64,000 bases of DNA from Agromyces mediolanus (GCF_023715325.1 NZ_JAMBNX010000001.1:310001-374000), one strand, 5' to 3'; positions 9,301-19,228 are shown, counted from the first letter of the stretch. The notes: generated from the sequence alone by a model not told the origin. A program made the numbers and translations.

Positions 9301-11682
9301 GGGACGAGCAACCCACTGCCGTTCACGTACTACGACGTGCCGGTCATCGCCTCACTCACGCCCGACGAGGGCCCGACCGCCGGGCTCACGCTCGTCACGG
9401 TCGACGGCACCGACCTCGGCGGCGCGACGCTGCTCACCGTGGACGGGGCCTCGGTGCCCTTCACCCAGGTGAGCGACACGCAGATCACGTTCCTCACCCC
9501 GTCGCACGCGGCGGGCGAGGTCGACGTGATGGTGACGACGCCGGGCGGCGCGAGCAACGCGATGCCGTACACCTACGTGCCGGCACCCGTGCTCACCTCG
9601 CTCGACCCCGACGAGGGGCCGACGGCGGGCGGCACGCTCGTCACCGTCACGGGGACCGACCTCGCTGGCGCGACCGGAGTGACGGTCGACGGTGCTCCCG
9701 TGACGTTCACCCAGGTCAGCGGCACGGAAATCACCTTCACGACCGATCCGCACGCGGCCGGCGCGGTGAACGTCGTCGTGACCACCGCGGGCGGGCCGAG
9801 CAACGCGCTGCCCTTCACCTTCGTGCCGGCGCCGGTGATCACCTCGCTGGCTCCGGATCAGGGGCCGACCGGGGGCGGCACGCTCGTGACCATCACGGGC
9901 ACGGATCTCGCGGGGGCGAGCGAGGTGTCGGTGGACGGGGTCTCGCTGCCCTTCACCCAGGTGAGCGGCACGCAGGTGACGTTCACGACGGCGGCGCACG
10001 CGGCCGGACCGGTCGACGTGACCGTCACGACCGCGGGCGGTGAGAGCAGCCCGATGACGTTCACCTTCGTGCCGGCGCCGGTGATCACCTCGCTGGCTCC
10101 GGATCAGGGGCCGACCGGGGGCGGCACGCTCGTCACCATCACGGGCACCGATCTCGCGGGGGCGACCGAGGTGTCGGTGGACGGGGCATCCGTCGCCTTC
10201 ACCCAGGTGAGCGGCACGCAGGTGACATTCACGACGGCGGCGCACGCGGCCGGACCGGTCGACGTGACCGTCACGACCGCGGGCGGTGAGAGCGGCCCGA
10301 TGACGTTCACCTTCGTGCCGGCGCCGGCGATCACCTCGCTCGCGCCCGACCACGGGTCGACCGCAGGCGGCACCTCGGTGACCATCACGGGGACGGACCT
10401 CGCGGGGGCGACCGAGGTCGCCGTGGACGGGGCCTCGCTGCCCTTCACCCAGGTGAGCGGTACCCAGGTGACGTTCACGACGGCGGCGCACGCGGCCGGG
10501 CCCGCCGACGTGACGATCACGACCGCCGGGGGCGAGAGCGAGCCGATGACGTTCACCTTCATCCCGCCGCTCGGGCTCGCGGCGCTGAGCCCCGACCACG
10601 GTCCGGAGACGGGCGGCACGACCGTCACGATCTCGGGCGCGGGGCTCGACTCCACGACCGGGATCACAGTGGACGGCGAATCGGTGCCGTTCACGATCGA
10701 GGACGACGGCACGGTGACGTTCGTCACCCCGCCGCACGCCCCCGGGCTGGTCGAGGTCGACGTGACGAACCCGCTCGGCTCGGAAGCGCTGCCGTTCACC
10801 TACAACCCGGTCGCGACGGTCGACGAGGTCGACCCGCCGACCGGGCCGGAGGCGGGCGGCACCGAGGTGACGATCACCGGATCCTGCTTCACCGGAGCGA
10901 CGGACGTGCTGTTCGGCGGGACCTCGGCCACGAGCTTCACCGTGGTGAGCGACACCGAGATCACGGCCGTGGTGCCCGCCGGTACGGGCGTCGTCGACGT
11001 GAGCGTCGTCGGCGTCGGGGACTGCGGCACCGGCACGCTGCCCGGCGGCTACACCTACCTGCCGCCGGTGAATGCGCTCGCGCTCATGCCGGACCGCGGC
11101 CCGGCGAGCGGCGGCACGGCCGTGCAGGTGACGGGCACGGGCCTCGGCGGCGCGACGGAGCTGCTGCTCGACGGCGAGTCGGTGCCGTTCACCCAGGTGA
11201 GCGACGGCCGGGTCGACTTCGTGACCCCGCCGCACGCGGTCGGACCCGTCGAGGTGACGGTCACCGCGGCCGGCGGAACGAGCGCGCCCCTGACGTACAC
11301 CTACACGCCGGCCGGCATCGATACGGTGACGCCGCCGAGCGGCCCGTCGACCGGCGGCACCGAGGTGACGATCACCGGGCAGTGCTTCACCGGCGCCACC
11401 GCCGTGAAGTTCGGTTCGAAGAACGCGAGCTCGTTCCGGGTCGTCGACGATCGCACGATCGTCGCGGTCGCCCCGGCCGGCACCGGCGTCGTGGACGTAA
11501 CGGTGGTCGGCAGCGCCGACTGCGGCACCGCGACGCTCGCGAAGGCCTACACGTACCGATCGGGTGCGATGGCCTCCACCGGGTTCGACGCCGCCCCCGC
11601 GGTGCTCGGCGGGGTGGCGGCACTCATCGCCGGATTCGGTGCGCTCCTGGTGGCGCTCCGAGGCAAGCGGCGCCGCGCCTAG
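6355..11682 (+). CDS. large secreted IPT/TIG-repeat surface protein
   Basis: A 1775-residue surface protein. A basic N-terminus and hydrophobic core (about residues 28-50) end at a likely signal cleavage site, LSAQA/APGD (after residue 52). Residues about 53-585 form a unique Leu/Thr/Asp-rich domain that may belong to the actinobacterial choice-of-anchor families. About 14 IPT/TIG immunoglobulin-like repeats of roughly 82 residues follow, each with a P-D-x-G-P-x-x-G-G-T-x-V-T-I-x-G core. The C-terminus has MASTGFD, a hydrophobic helix and RGKRRRA, a degenerate sortase-type anchor. ATG 6355 follows GGGGGAGGG; an upstream in-frame GTG/ATG region lacks such a site. It is divergent from the SipW operon and probably acts in adhesion or matrix structure. 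Confidence 0.86.
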   Translation: MSRLRTRMSEFGKGRREDASPGSRRTGVVRGLAAGTVALLVAGGGGALSAQAAPGDPSQALGQFLGADLLQLQAADLAYAYASDPGGPPSEADPFDLAVLQALGLQLDLVGNGLVQLPLLTDGTGPGLLNLGEIGVINSYAGTASTTDSVAASGAVADDGTISVSEDADPADFGNATVNLTDLLDQLGVAAVTDELIDEASLEVGALATRAAKAGGTGVTSDYRVTDLKLDLSSPAVAGLATQLRTTLGTATTELTSDLEALAGPGGAVQGVVDAITDIQLLGVANVSLGDATIAVTPPNLEQLVDDLLGGPNAILYSDDGAVSVNLTDGTVSVDLAELVNPGGPNLNGLPANTSVLTPEVITMITDGVNQALGKLVGHLTGGLDTLLNSTQISLNVALSVVALPALGGLQLVNAPIIINGTLAQFLNGTATTDLSQLQLLPGVPSCLGVEIGGVCTGVDINTLLASVLTTVTNTIVPTILAGVVSPIQTLLTSTSAEITTALNGVVDAVLTLLEPALDGLLANLVVIRINEQPTEAPLNEPGGDLGPGSFTVRALSVTLLPNVVDSDLAKLDLASSTVLAAALPPVITALSPDRGPQGGGTLVTITGTDLADASQVTVDGSPVTFTQVSGTQVTFTTAAHAPGPVDVRITTPGGTSNAMPFTFIPAPAITALAPGSGPTAGGTLVTITGTNLGDASAVAVDGAPVAFTQVSATEVTFTTAAHAAGPVGVTITTPGGTSAPMTFTFVPPPTISSLAPDSGPTAGGTLVTITGTDLGDASSVTVDGASVAFSQVSGTQVTFTTAAHAAGPVEVRITTPGGTSGPMTFTYVPAPAITALTPDEGPASGGTPVTIDGTDLAGATAVTIDGASVPFSQVSGTQLGFTTPPHAVGPVDVTVTTAGGTSGPLTFTYLPAPLLTELDPDAGPTAGGTPVTITGSDLGGATGVTIDGTPVTFSQVSGTEITFTTPAHAAGAVDVVVTTPTGTSNPLPFTYYDVPVIASLTPDEGPTAGLTLVTVDGTDLGGATLLTVDGASVPFTQVSDTQITFLTPSHAAGEVDVMVTTPGGASNAMPYTYVPAPVLTSLDPDEGPTAGGTLVTVTGTDLAGATGVTVDGAPVTFTQVSGTEITFTTDPHAAGAVNVVVTTAGGPSNALPFTFVPAPVITSLAPDQGPTGGGTLVTITGTDLAGASEVSVDGVSLPFTQVSGTQVTFTTAAHAAGPVDVTVTTAGGESSPMTFTFVPAPVITSLAPDQGPTGGGTLVTITGTDLAGATEVSVDGASVAFTQVSGTQVTFTTAAHAAGPVDVTVTTAGGESGPMTFTFVPAPAITSLAPDHGSTAGGTSVTITGTDLAGATEVAVDGASLPFTQVSGTQVTFTTAAHAAGPADVTITTAGGESEPMTFTFIPPLGLAALSPDHGPETGGTTVTISGAGLDSTTGITVDGESVPFTIEDDGTVTFVTPPHAPGLVEVDVTNPLGSEALPFTYNPVATVDEVDPPTGPEAGGTEVTITGSCFTGATDVLFGGTSATSFTVVSDTEITAVVPAGTGVVDVSVVGVGDCGTGTLPGGYTYLPPVNALALMPDRGPASGGTAVQVTGTGLGGATELLLDGESVPFTQVSDGRVDFVTPPHAVGPVEVTVTAAGGTSAPLTYTYTPAGIDTVTPPSGPSTGGTEVTITGQCFTGATAVKFGSKNASSFRVVDDRTIVAVAPAGTGVVDVTVVGSADCGTATLAKAYTYRSGAMASTGFDAAPAVLGGVAALIAGFGALLVALRGKRRRA
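8107..11560 (+). repeat. 14 coding repeats of about 246 bp (IPT/TIG units)
   Basis: The 3' two thirds of the surface-protein gene is built of about 14 consecutive units with a mean period near 246 bp. Units 8 and 9 (about 9837-10082 and 10083-10328) are nearly identical in DNA, differing at only scattered bases, while the last four units are more divergent. This indicates recent local duplication inside an older array. Confidence 0.9.
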
Positions 11683-11695
11683 CGGGAGCGGGATC

Positions 11696-11723
11696 GGGGG
11701 TCGGCGCCGCGGCGCCGGCCCCC
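11696..11723 (+). terminator. GC-rich hairpin after the TIG protein gene
   Basis: Arms of 13 bases with one G-T mismatch (GGGGGTCGGCGCC and GGCGCCGGCCCCC) flank a 2-base loop, 13 bases after the stop. There is no clear T tract, as is common in actinobacterial terminators. Confidence 0.55.
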
Positions 11724-11782
11724 GCTCTCGTGCGGGGTGGGAGCGGGATGCCGGGGCCTCCGTCGACCCGCTGGACTCGCGC

Positions 11783-11853
11783 GGGGAGGAGATCGGCGGG
11801 CGGGGAGGCCTCTGCCGGGGAATCGGGCCTCCCGCGGCGCGAATCTCCTCCGC
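11783..11853 (-). terminator. large imperfect hairpin after the dksA-like gene
   Basis: Outer arms GGAGGAGAT and ATCTCCTCC and inner arms GGGAGGCC and GGCCTCCC form a nested stem 45 bases beyond the stop of the minus-strand DksA-like gene. It lies between convergent genes and may serve both. Confidence 0.5.
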
Positions 11854-11897
11854 CGTGGTGGCCCGGGCATGAGGGGTTCGGGCGGGCCGGGTGGTCG

Positions 11898-12269
11898 TCA
11901 GCCGGCGAGGCGGGCGCAGTCGATGCAGAGGGTGGCCGTGGGGCGGGCTTCGAGACGGGCGACGGAGATCGGCTTGCCGCAGTTGGCGCAGACGCCGTAA
12001 CTGCCGTCGGCGAGCCGGGCGAGGGCGCGGTCGACCTCGGCGAGCTCGAACTCCGCGTCGGCGAGCACGGCCGTGCGCTGCGACCACTCCTGCGTCATCG
12101 TCGGGCCCTCGGGGTCGTGCTCGTCGTCGGCCGAGGCATCCGATCGTGCGCTGCGCACCTCGGCCATGCCTTCTCGATGCTCCGCGAGGCGGGCTTCCGC
12201 CTCCGCGCGCTCGGCCTGGAGCGCCTCCTCGAACTTCGCCATGCGGGAGTCGCTGAAGTGCCTGGTCAT
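11898..12269 (-). CDS. TraR/DksA-family zinc-finger protein
   Basis: A 123-residue DksA/TraR-type protein. An N-terminal helical coiled-coil (about residues 8-75) is followed by the zinc finger CANC-x17-CIDC near the C-terminus, embedded in the family segment GSYGVCANCGKPI. Such proteins bind the RNA polymerase secondary channel or act as zinc-ribbon adaptors. The acidic DxxDxA tip of E. coli DksA is not obvious, so effects on the stringent response cannot be assumed. ATG 12269 follows a GGAGAGGGG site; in-frame upstream codons lack one. Transcribed divergently from dnaX. Confidence 0.86.
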   Translation of the reverse strand: MTRHFSDSRMAKFEEALQAERAEAEARLAEHREGMAEVRSARSDASADDEHDPEGPTMTQEWSQRTAVLADAEFELAEVDRALARLADGSYGVCANCGKPISVARLEARPTATLCIDCARLAG

Positions 12270-12379
12270 CGTCGCCCCTCTCCGCCGGTCCGGCGATGGC
12301 ATCCGGCGTCCTGGCATGCTACGCCCGCCGGATGCCTCGATGCGGGAGGCGTGTCGGCGGGGGTGGCTACGATTGGGTG

Positions 12380-14818
12380 GTGGTCACCGCCCTCTATCGC
12401 CGCTACCGGCCCGAGACCTTCGCCGAGATGATCGGCCAATCACAGGTCACCGAGCCGTTGATGACGGCGCTGCGCACCGACCGGGTGAATCACGCCTATC
12501 TCTTCAGCGGGCCACGCGGCTGCGGCAAGACGACCTCGGCCCGCATCCTCGCCCGTTGCCTGAACTGCGCAGAGGGGCCCACCGACTCCCCGTGCGGCGT
12601 CTGCCCGAGCTGCGTCGAGCTCGCCCGCGGCGGCGGCGGTTCGCTCGATGTCGTCGAGATCGACGCGGCCAGCCACGGCGGCGTCGACGACGCCCGCGAC
12701 CTGCGCGAGCGTGCCATCTTCGCCCCGGCGCGCGACCGCTTCAAGATCTTCATCATCGATGAGGCGCACATGGTGACCTCCGGCGGCTTCAACGCACTGC
12801 TGAAGATCGTCGAAGAGCCGCCCGAGCACGTGAAGTTCGTCTTCGCGACGACCGAGCCCGAGAAGGTGCTGGGCACCATCCGTTCGCGCACCCACCACTA
12901 CCCGTTCCGGCTGGTGCCGCCGGCGCCCATGCTCGAATACGTGCAGCAGCTCTGCGCCGAAGAGGGCATCCAGGTCGAGCCGGGCGTGCTCGCCCTCGTC
13001 GTGCGGGCCGGTGGCGGGTCGCCGCGAGACACCCTGTCCCTCCTCGACCAGCTCATCGCCGGCTCCGAGGGCTCGACCATCGACTACGAGCGGGCCGTCG
13101 CGCTGCTCGGCTACACCCACGGCGCGCTGCTCGACGAGGTCATCGATGCGATCGGCGCGCGTGACTCCGCCGGTGCGTTCGCCGCCGCCGACCGTGTCGT
13201 GCAGACCGGGCAGGACCCGCGACGATTCGTCGAAGACCTGCTCGAGCGCCTGCGCGACCTCATCGTCGTCGCGGCCTCGTCTCCGGAAGCCGCCGCCGCC
13301 GTGCTCCGCGGTGTTCCAGACGACGAGCTCGCCCGCATGGCCGTGCAGGCCCGGGCCTTCGGCGCCGCCGAGCTCTCGCGGGTCGCCGACCTCGTCAACC
13401 AGACACTCACCGAGATGACCGGCGCCACCTCGCCGAGGCTGCACCTCGAGCTGATGCTCGCGCGCGTGCTCGTGCCGCCGGCCGCCGTCGGCGGTGCCGT
13501 ACCGGCGTCGGCGGGCGCCGCCCAGGCGGCTCCGGCCGCAGCCGCTGCTCCGGCCGCTGCTGCTCCGGCTCCGATCGCGGCGCCGTCGCAACGCACTGCG
13601 CAGGCAACGGCACCCACCGCGGGTCCGGCGCGTGGGACGGTTCGCCCCGATCCCGAGACGTCGTCGCCCGCGGCCGCTGCGGCCGGCCCGGCGGTCCCCG
13701 CCGCCGAGTCGCCGTCCGCCCCGGCAGCTTCCGTGCCTGCGGCTCCGACCCCTGCTCCGGCTGCTGCCGAGGCGAAGGCGCCGGCTCCGAAGCCGAGCGG
13801 CCCGATCTCGCTGCCGCAGTTCCGCGACGCCTGGCCCGAAGTGCTCTCGGTGCTGCAGAGTCGCAAGCGCACGGCCTGGATGGTGGCCTTCACCGCGAAG
13901 GTCCGCGACTACCGCGAGGGCGATGTGCTGGTCCTGTCGTTCCCGAGCGTGCAGGACGTCGAGGGATTCCGCGGCGGGGCGCCCGGTCAGAGCGTCGCCG
14001 AGCTCCTGCGCGAAGCCATCGAGCACGTGCTCGGCGTCCGTGTGAAGTACATCGCGAAGCCCGAGGCCGCGTTCGCGGGCGAGCCCGCCCCGGTCGACTC
14101 GGTGCCCGCCGCGTCAGCGGGAGCTTCGCCGGGCGAACAGATCGAGCCGATCGACGGCGCGCGGCAGAGCGCGTCGTCCTCACTGTCGGCCACATCGACG
14201 ACAGTCGCCGCACCGGCGCCGAAATCGGCCCCCCGCCAGGCCCCGGCCGAGTCTGCCTCGTCGAACCCCGCGCCGGCCGGCTCGGGACCGGTCGACTCGG
14301 GACCGGTCGACTCCTGGGCGACGGTGGCGATCCCGCGCGAGGCGCCCGCAGCGGCAGAGCCCGCCCCGATCGGTGTCGTGGCGGCGTCGCTCGCCCCCGC
14401 TGACCGTCCGGCCGCAGCCACGGCCCCGGCGCTCGACGAACAGCCGCCGGCTCCTGACGATGCCGACGCGCCGCCTGAAGACCTCGAACCACCCTTCGAC
14501 CCGGGGCCCGAGCCCGAGCTCGACGCGGCTCCGGTGCGAGAGGCGCCTGCGCCCGGCCGAGCGTCCGAACCGGGCGCGGCCATGCCCGCCGCGCCCCAGG
14601 CTTCCCGCGCGACCGAGGCCAAGAGCGCCGGCGAGCCCCGCCCCGCGGCCCGCACCACGGCCGCGCCATCTCAGCGCGGCGGGCGCCCGGGAGGATCGGC
14701 CGGCGGCTTCCAGCGCTACGGCGAGGCCGTCGTCCGCGAGGTGCTCGGCGCGACCTTCCTCGAAGAGGTCGACGCGCCGCCGCCCCCCGGCCGCGGCGGA
14801 TACGGGGAGCGTGGCTGA
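12380..14818 (+). CDS. dnaX: DNA polymerase III subunit gamma/tau
   Basis: A clamp-loader ATPase of 812 residues. The N-terminal AAA+ module has Walker A GPRGCGKTT (residues 44-52), a four-Cys zinc module (CLNC to CGVCPSC), Walker B with the DEAH-like FIIDEAHMVT, and sensor/arginine-finger sequence in FATTEPEKVLGTIRSRTHHY. The collar domain ends near residue 390. A long Ala/Pro-rich tau region (about 390-770) follows, with a conserved island near LPQFRDAWPEVLSVLQSRK. The GTG at 12380 (MVTALYRRYRPETF) is chosen because a TACGAT -10 box at 12368-12373 would start transcription there, giving a leaderless mRNA. recR follows four bases after the stop. Confidence 0.96.
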   Translation: MVTALYRRYRPETFAEMIGQSQVTEPLMTALRTDRVNHAYLFSGPRGCGKTTSARILARCLNCAEGPTDSPCGVCPSCVELARGGGGSLDVVEIDAASHGGVDDARDLRERAIFAPARDRFKIFIIDEAHMVTSGGFNALLKIVEEPPEHVKFVFATTEPEKVLGTIRSRTHHYPFRLVPPAPMLEYVQQLCAEEGIQVEPGVLALVVRAGGGSPRDTLSLLDQLIAGSEGSTIDYERAVALLGYTHGALLDEVIDAIGARDSAGAFAAADRVVQTGQDPRRFVEDLLERLRDLIVVAASSPEAAAAVLRGVPDDELARMAVQARAFGAAELSRVADLVNQTLTEMTGATSPRLHLELMLARVLVPPAAVGGAVPASAGAAQAAPAAAAAPAAAAPAPIAAPSQRTAQATAPTAGPARGTVRPDPETSSPAAAAAGPAVPAAESPSAPAASVPAAPTPAPAAAEAKAPAPKPSGPISLPQFRDAWPEVLSVLQSRKRTAWMVAFTAKVRDYREGDVLVLSFPSVQDVEGFRGGAPGQSVAELLREAIEHVLGVRVKYIAKPEAAFAGEPAPVDSVPAASAGASPGEQIEPIDGARQSASSSLSATSTTVAAPAPKSAPRQAPAESASSNPAPAGSGPVDSGPVDSWATVAIPREAPAAAEPAPIGVVAASLAPADRPAAATAPALDEQPPAPDDADAPPEDLEPPFDPGPEPELDAAPVREAPAPGRASEPGAAMPAAPQASRATEAKSAGEPRPAARTTAAPSQRGGRPGGSAGGFQRYGEAVVREVLGATFLEEVDAPPPPGRGGYGERG

Positions 14819-14821
14819 GCC

Positions 14822-15418
14822 GTGTACGAAGGCATCGTCCAGGAGCTGATCGACGAGCTCGGCCGCCTGCCCGGCATCGGGCCGAAGTCGGCGCAGCGCA
14901 TCGCGTTCCACATCGTGCAGACCGAGCACTTCGACGTCACCCGGCTCGCCGAGGTGCTGCTCGAGGTGCGCGACAAGGTGCGGTTCTGCGACATCTGCGG
15001 CAACGTGTCCGAGCAGGCGACCTGTTCGATCTGCCGCGACCCGCGTCGCGACCCCGCCCTCATCTGCGTCGTCGAGGAAGCGAAAGACGTCGTCGCGATC
15101 GAGCGCACCCGGGAGTTCCGCGGGCTCTACCACGTGCTCGGCGGCGCCATCAGCCCGATCGACGGCATCGGCCCCGACGAGCTGCGCATTCGCCAGCTCA
15201 TGCAGCGGCTTGCCGACGGCACCGTGCGCGAGGTCATCATCGCCACCGACCCGAACCTCGAGGGCGAAGCCACGGCGACGTATCTCAGCCGCCTGCTCAC
15301 GACCCTCGAGATCAGGGTCACACGTCTCGCTTCCGGGCTGCCCGTCGGCGGCGACCTCGAGTACGCCGACGAGGTCACGCTCGGCCGAGCGTTCGAGGGC
15401 CGCCGCGTCGTCGGCTGA
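14822..15418 (+). CDS. recR: recombination protein RecR
   Basis: A 198-residue RecR of normal length, part of the RecFOR system that loads RecA on gapped DNA. It shows the helix-hairpin-helix segment [19 protein letters not shown], the zinc-finger cysteines CDIC and CSIC, and the Toprim core [16 protein letters not shown] with [15 protein letters not shown]. The GTG start is three bases after the dnaX stop. The dnaX-recR order is widely conserved and implies co-transcription. Confidence 0.97.
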   Translation: MYEGIVQELIDELGRLPGIGPKSAQRIAFHIVQTEHFDVTRLAEVLLEVRDKVRFCDICGNVSEQATCSICRDPRRDPALICVVEEAKDVVAIERTREFRGLYHVLGGAISPIDGIGPDELRIRQLMQRLADGTVREVIIATDPNLEGEATATYLSRLLTTLEIRVTRLASGLPVGGDLEYADEVTLGRAFEGRRVVG

Positions 15419-15452
15419 CCCGCGGGGCCGATCGCAGCGCAGCGCCGAGCGC

Positions 15453-15959
15453 TCAGCGCAGCACTTCGACGAGCACGACCCACGCGTGCACGATCGACGC
15501 GGCGATGGCGAGCAGCGTCCCCGCCGCGAGCAGCCACAGCCCGGTGCCGGCGGCGGCCTCGCCCGCGATCACGATGACCGACGCGCCGGCGAGAGAGGCG
15601 GCCAGCGGCAGCACCCCCGGGATCGACTTGCCGAACCGCACACCGAACGTCGGGCTCTGCGCGCGATCGGCGAAGACGCTGCGCACGGCATGCACCTGGA
15701 ACGCGGTCGCCGCGAGCGCGGCCAGCAGCACTTCGAGCCCGTAGAGCCGGGCGGGCTGCGGCGGGGCGATCGCGAGTCCCGTGGTGACGATCCCGAGCAC
15801 GAGCGTCGCGAGACTGCCGGCGATGCGCGCCGTGAGCGAGGACTCGCCGGTGATCCGGGCGATGTTCACGGACATCGCCACGATGAGCAGACCCGCGAGC
15901 GCGGCCGTGGCGCCGACCATGGCGACGTTGAACTCGGCCCACTCCCGCAGCTCCGGCAT
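15453..15959 (-). CDS. four-helix membrane protein of unknown function
   Basis: A 168-residue protein starting MPELREWAEFNVAMVGATAA, with four predicted membrane segments (about residues 13-35, 47-65, 72-92, 118-160 as two helices) and short polar loops. Similar small actinobacterial proteins are sometimes annotated as FtsH-modulator-like or simply hypothetical. I see no catalytic motif. It is transcribed toward recR, so it is a separate unit. Confidence 0.7.
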   Translation of the reverse strand: MPELREWAEFNVAMVGATAALAGLLIVAMSVNIARITGESSLTARIAGSLATLVLGIVTTGLAIAPPQPARLYGLEVLLAALAATAFQVHAVRSVFADRAQSPTFGVRFGKSIPGVLPLAASLAGASVIVIAGEAAAGTGLWLLAAGTLLAIAASIVHAWVVLVEVLR

Positions 15960-16009
15960 GGGGCGATGCTAGCGCCGCGCCGGACGCGCGCGACAGGGGC
16001 GGCGGGCGG

Positions 16010-16038
16010 TTGACGCCGCCCCGCCCCGGGCGTAGGAA
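16010..16038 (+). promoter_or_regulatory. promoter for the NTF2-like gene
   Basis: TTGACG (16010-16015) and TAGGAA (16033-16038) are 17 bases apart, close to the vegetative sigma consensus spacing. The predicted transcript starts about 40 bases before the ATG, leaving room for the GAGAGGGG ribosome-binding site. Confidence 0.6.
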
Positions 16039-16083
16039 GGGCGCGGAGGCGGGCGCGGCGCCCGCCGTCGAGAGGGGACCGGG

Positions 16084-16476
16084 ATGAGCGGCCAGGGAAC
16101 TGGGGACCGACCGGCGCCGAGCCGACGACTCGCCGAGTGGATGGCGGGCTACTTGCGCGCCTGGCGCGGCAACGACGCGGCCGACATCGGCGCGCTGTTC
16201 ACCGACGACGCGGTCTATCTGACCGCGCCCGACGCGGAGCCCAGGCGCGGTCGCGAGGCGATCGTCGCGGGCTGGCTCGACGACGCCGACGCGCCGGGGG
16301 AGTGGACGTTCGACTGGTGGGTGCTGCACGAAGGCCCCGACGTCGCGTTCGTGGAGGGGCGCACGGAGTATCCGGCCGAGCGGGACTACCTGAACCTCTG
16401 GGTCGTCCGCTTCGCCGACGACGGTCGTGCCACCGAGTTCACCGAGTGGTATTTGGCGCGACCGCACGGCGGGTGA
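16084..16476 (+). CDS. NTF2-like (SnoaL-type) protein
   Basis: A 130-residue protein with the cone-shaped NTF2-like fold signature: N-terminal helices with WMAGYLRAWRGNDAADIGAL, then FTDDAVYLTAPDAEPRRGRE (dose-and-cavity strand), and a C-terminal sheet ending LWVVRFADDGRATEFTEWYL. Families of this type include isomerases, hydratases and binding proteins, so no reaction can be assigned. Good ribosome-binding site GAGAGGGG before the ATG. Confidence 0.82.
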   Translation: MSGQGTGDRPAPSRRLAEWMAGYLRAWRGNDAADIGALFTDDAVYLTAPDAEPRRGREAIVAGWLDDADAPGEWTFDWWVLHEGPDVAFVEGRTEYPAERDYLNLWVVRFADDGRATEFTEWYLARPHGG

Positions 16477-16614
16477 CGCGCCGCGGGCGCGACCGCTCGC
16501 GCGTCGTTCCGGACCGGGCGTCACATGGCGATCCGGGAATGCCCCCAGCCGTATGATGAAGACTCCGACGACGGGCCCGTCGGCCCGCGCGCGCCCAGAA
16601 CCCCGGGAGGCCAC

Positions 16615-17889
16615 GTGAGCTTGATCGTGCAGAAGTTCGGCGGATCGTCCGTCGCCGACGCCGAGAGCATCAAGCGGGTCGCGAAGCGCATCGTCGAGAC
16701 GCGCAAGGCGGGCAACGACGTCGTCGTGGCGGTCTCGGCCATGGGCGACAGCACCGACGAGCTGCTCGACCTCGCGAACGAGGTCGCGCCGATCCAAGCG
16801 CCCCGCGAGCTCGACATGCTGCTGTCGGCGGGTGAGCGCATCTCGATGGCGCTGCTCGCGATGGCGATCAAGAGCATGGGGCACGACGCGCGCAGCTTCA
16901 CCGGCAGCCAGGCCGGCATGATCACGGATGCCACGCACGGCGCGGCCCGCATCGTCGACGTCACCCCGGTACGCCTCCGCGAGGCGCTCGACGACGGCGC
17001 GATCGTCATCGTCGCCGGCTTCCAAGGCTTCAGCCGCGAGTCGCGCGACATCACGACGCTCGGCCGGGGTGGCAGCGACACCACCGCCGTCGCGCTCGCC
17101 GCCGCACTCGAGGCCGATGTCTGCGAGATCTACACCGACGTCGACGGCGTCTTCACCGCCGACCCACGCGTCGTGAAGCGGGCGCACAAGCTCGCCCGGG
17201 TGACGAGCGAGGAGATGCTCGAACTCGCCGCCTCGGGCGCCAAGGTGCTGCACATCCGCGCCGTCGAATACGCGCGCCGCCACGGCGTGACCCTGCACGT
17301 GCGCTCGTCGTTCAACAACACCGAGGGGACCGTCGTCTACGACCCCTCGCGCGCCCCCGAAGGAGCCGAAGTGGAAGAATCCGTCATCGCCGGTGTCGCC
17401 GTCGACCTCTCCGAGGCCAAGATCACGGTCGTCGGCGTCCCCGACAAGCCGGGCGTCGCGGCGAAGATCTTCAAGATCGTCGCCGCCACGAACGCGAACG
17501 TCGACGTCATCGTGCAGAACGTCTCGGCCGCCGCCACGGGCAAGACCGACATCTCCTTCACCCTGCCGAAGGCCGACGGTGAGAAGGCGCTCACGGCGCT
17601 CGCCGGCGCGCAGGAGGCCATCGGATTCGGCTCGCTGCAGTACGACGACCAGATCGGCAAGCTGTCGATCGTCGGGAACGCGATGCGCAACGCCTCCGGC
17701 GTCTCGGCGAAGCTCTTCGAGGCGCTCTACGAGGCCGGCATCAACATCGAGATGATCTCGACCTCCGAGATCCGGATCTCGGTCGTCACCCGCGCCGACA
17801 GCGTCAACCAGGCCGCGGTCGCCGTGCACACCGCGTTCGGCCTCGACGCCGCCGAGGACGCGATCGTGCACGCCGGCACCGGTCGCTGA
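16615..17889 (+). CDS. lysC: aspartate kinase
   Basis: A 424-residue monofunctional aspartokinase, the first step of the aspartate family (Lys, Met, Thr, diaminopimelate). The kinase domain (about 1-250) shows [11 protein letters not shown], the [17 protein letters not shown] segment, GFQG and [16 protein letters not shown]. Two ACT domains (about 265-420) include [17 protein letters not shown] and LSIVGNAM, usual for feedback control by Lys/Thr. The start is GTG 16615 behind GGGAGG, with TATGAT (16552-16557) as a possible -10 box; an upstream in-frame ATG reads through non-family sequence. asd follows after 191 bases. Confidence 0.97.
   Translation: MSLIVQKFGGSSVADAESIKRVAKRIVETRKAGNDVVVAVSAMGDSTDELLDLANEVAPIQAPRELDMLLSAGERISMALLAMAIKSMGHDARSFTGSQAGMITDATHGAARIVDVTPVRLREALDDGAIVIVAGFQGFSRESRDITTLGRGGSDTTAVALAAALEADVCEIYTDVDGVFTADPRVVKRAHKLARVTSEEMLELAASGAKVLHIRAVEYARRHGVTLHVRSSFNNTEGTVVYDPSRAPEGAEVEESVIAGVAVDLSEAKITVVGVPDKPGVAAKIFKIVAATNANVDVIVQNVSAAATGKTDISFTLPKADGEKALTALAGAQEAIGFGSLQYDDQIGKLSIVGNAMRNASGVSAKLFEALYEAGINIEMISTSEIRISVVTRADSVNQAAVAVHTAFGLDAAEDAIVHAGTGR
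17361..17373 (+). promoter_or_regulatory. internal ribosome-binding site and GTG start for a LysC beta chain
   Basis: AGGAG (17361-17365) lies five bases before an in-frame GTG (17371) at codon 253, directly before the ACT domains ([17 protein letters not shown] if used). In Corynebacterium and Bacillus, aspartokinase beta subunits arise from just such an internal start. Use here is inferred. Confidence 0.5.
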
Positions 17890-18011
17890 GACCGGCACCG
17901 ACCCGGATGCCTCGGCGCGACGCCGCGGCGGCCAGGCAGGTCGAACGGTGCCCGCATCCGGCCGAAGCATCCGGCCGGAATGCGTGACGTTCCTGCCAAT
18001 CCGGCCGGTGA

Positions 18012-19136
<1,125 letters not shown>

Positions 19137-19146
19137 GTCTCGCTCC

Positions 19147-19180
19147 CGAACGCCCCGAGGCCCCGGCCCCGGGGCGTTCG
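19147..19180 (+). terminator. Rho-independent-type terminator of asd
   Basis: A perfect 11-bp stem (CGAACGCCCCG and CGGGGCGTTCG) with a 12-base loop begins 10 bases after the asd stop. No long T tract. Confidence 0.75.
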
Positions 19181-19228
19181 TGCGTCCGTCCGCGTCGCCG
19201 TGCCGGCATCCGCGCCGCAGCTCCCGAC

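Noticed and set aside
8107-11560. CRISPR-like array
   Set aside because: The regular 246-bp period is protein-coding (TIG domains) with no short identical repeats or spacers and no cas genes.
6526-12087. Very long minus-strand reading frames opposite the TIG protein gene
   Set aside because: They mirror the repeat array, are extremely Arg/Gly/Ala-rich, lack ribosome-binding sites and show no domain. They are codon-bias shadows of the plus-strand gene.
12270-12379. SRP (4.5S) RNA upstream of dnaX
   Set aside because: This is a common actinobacterial position, but the gap has only 110 bases and lacks the conserved GGAAGCAG-type core.
16477-16614. Lysine riboswitch before lysC
   Set aside because: The leader is too short and shows none of the conserved lysine-box segments.
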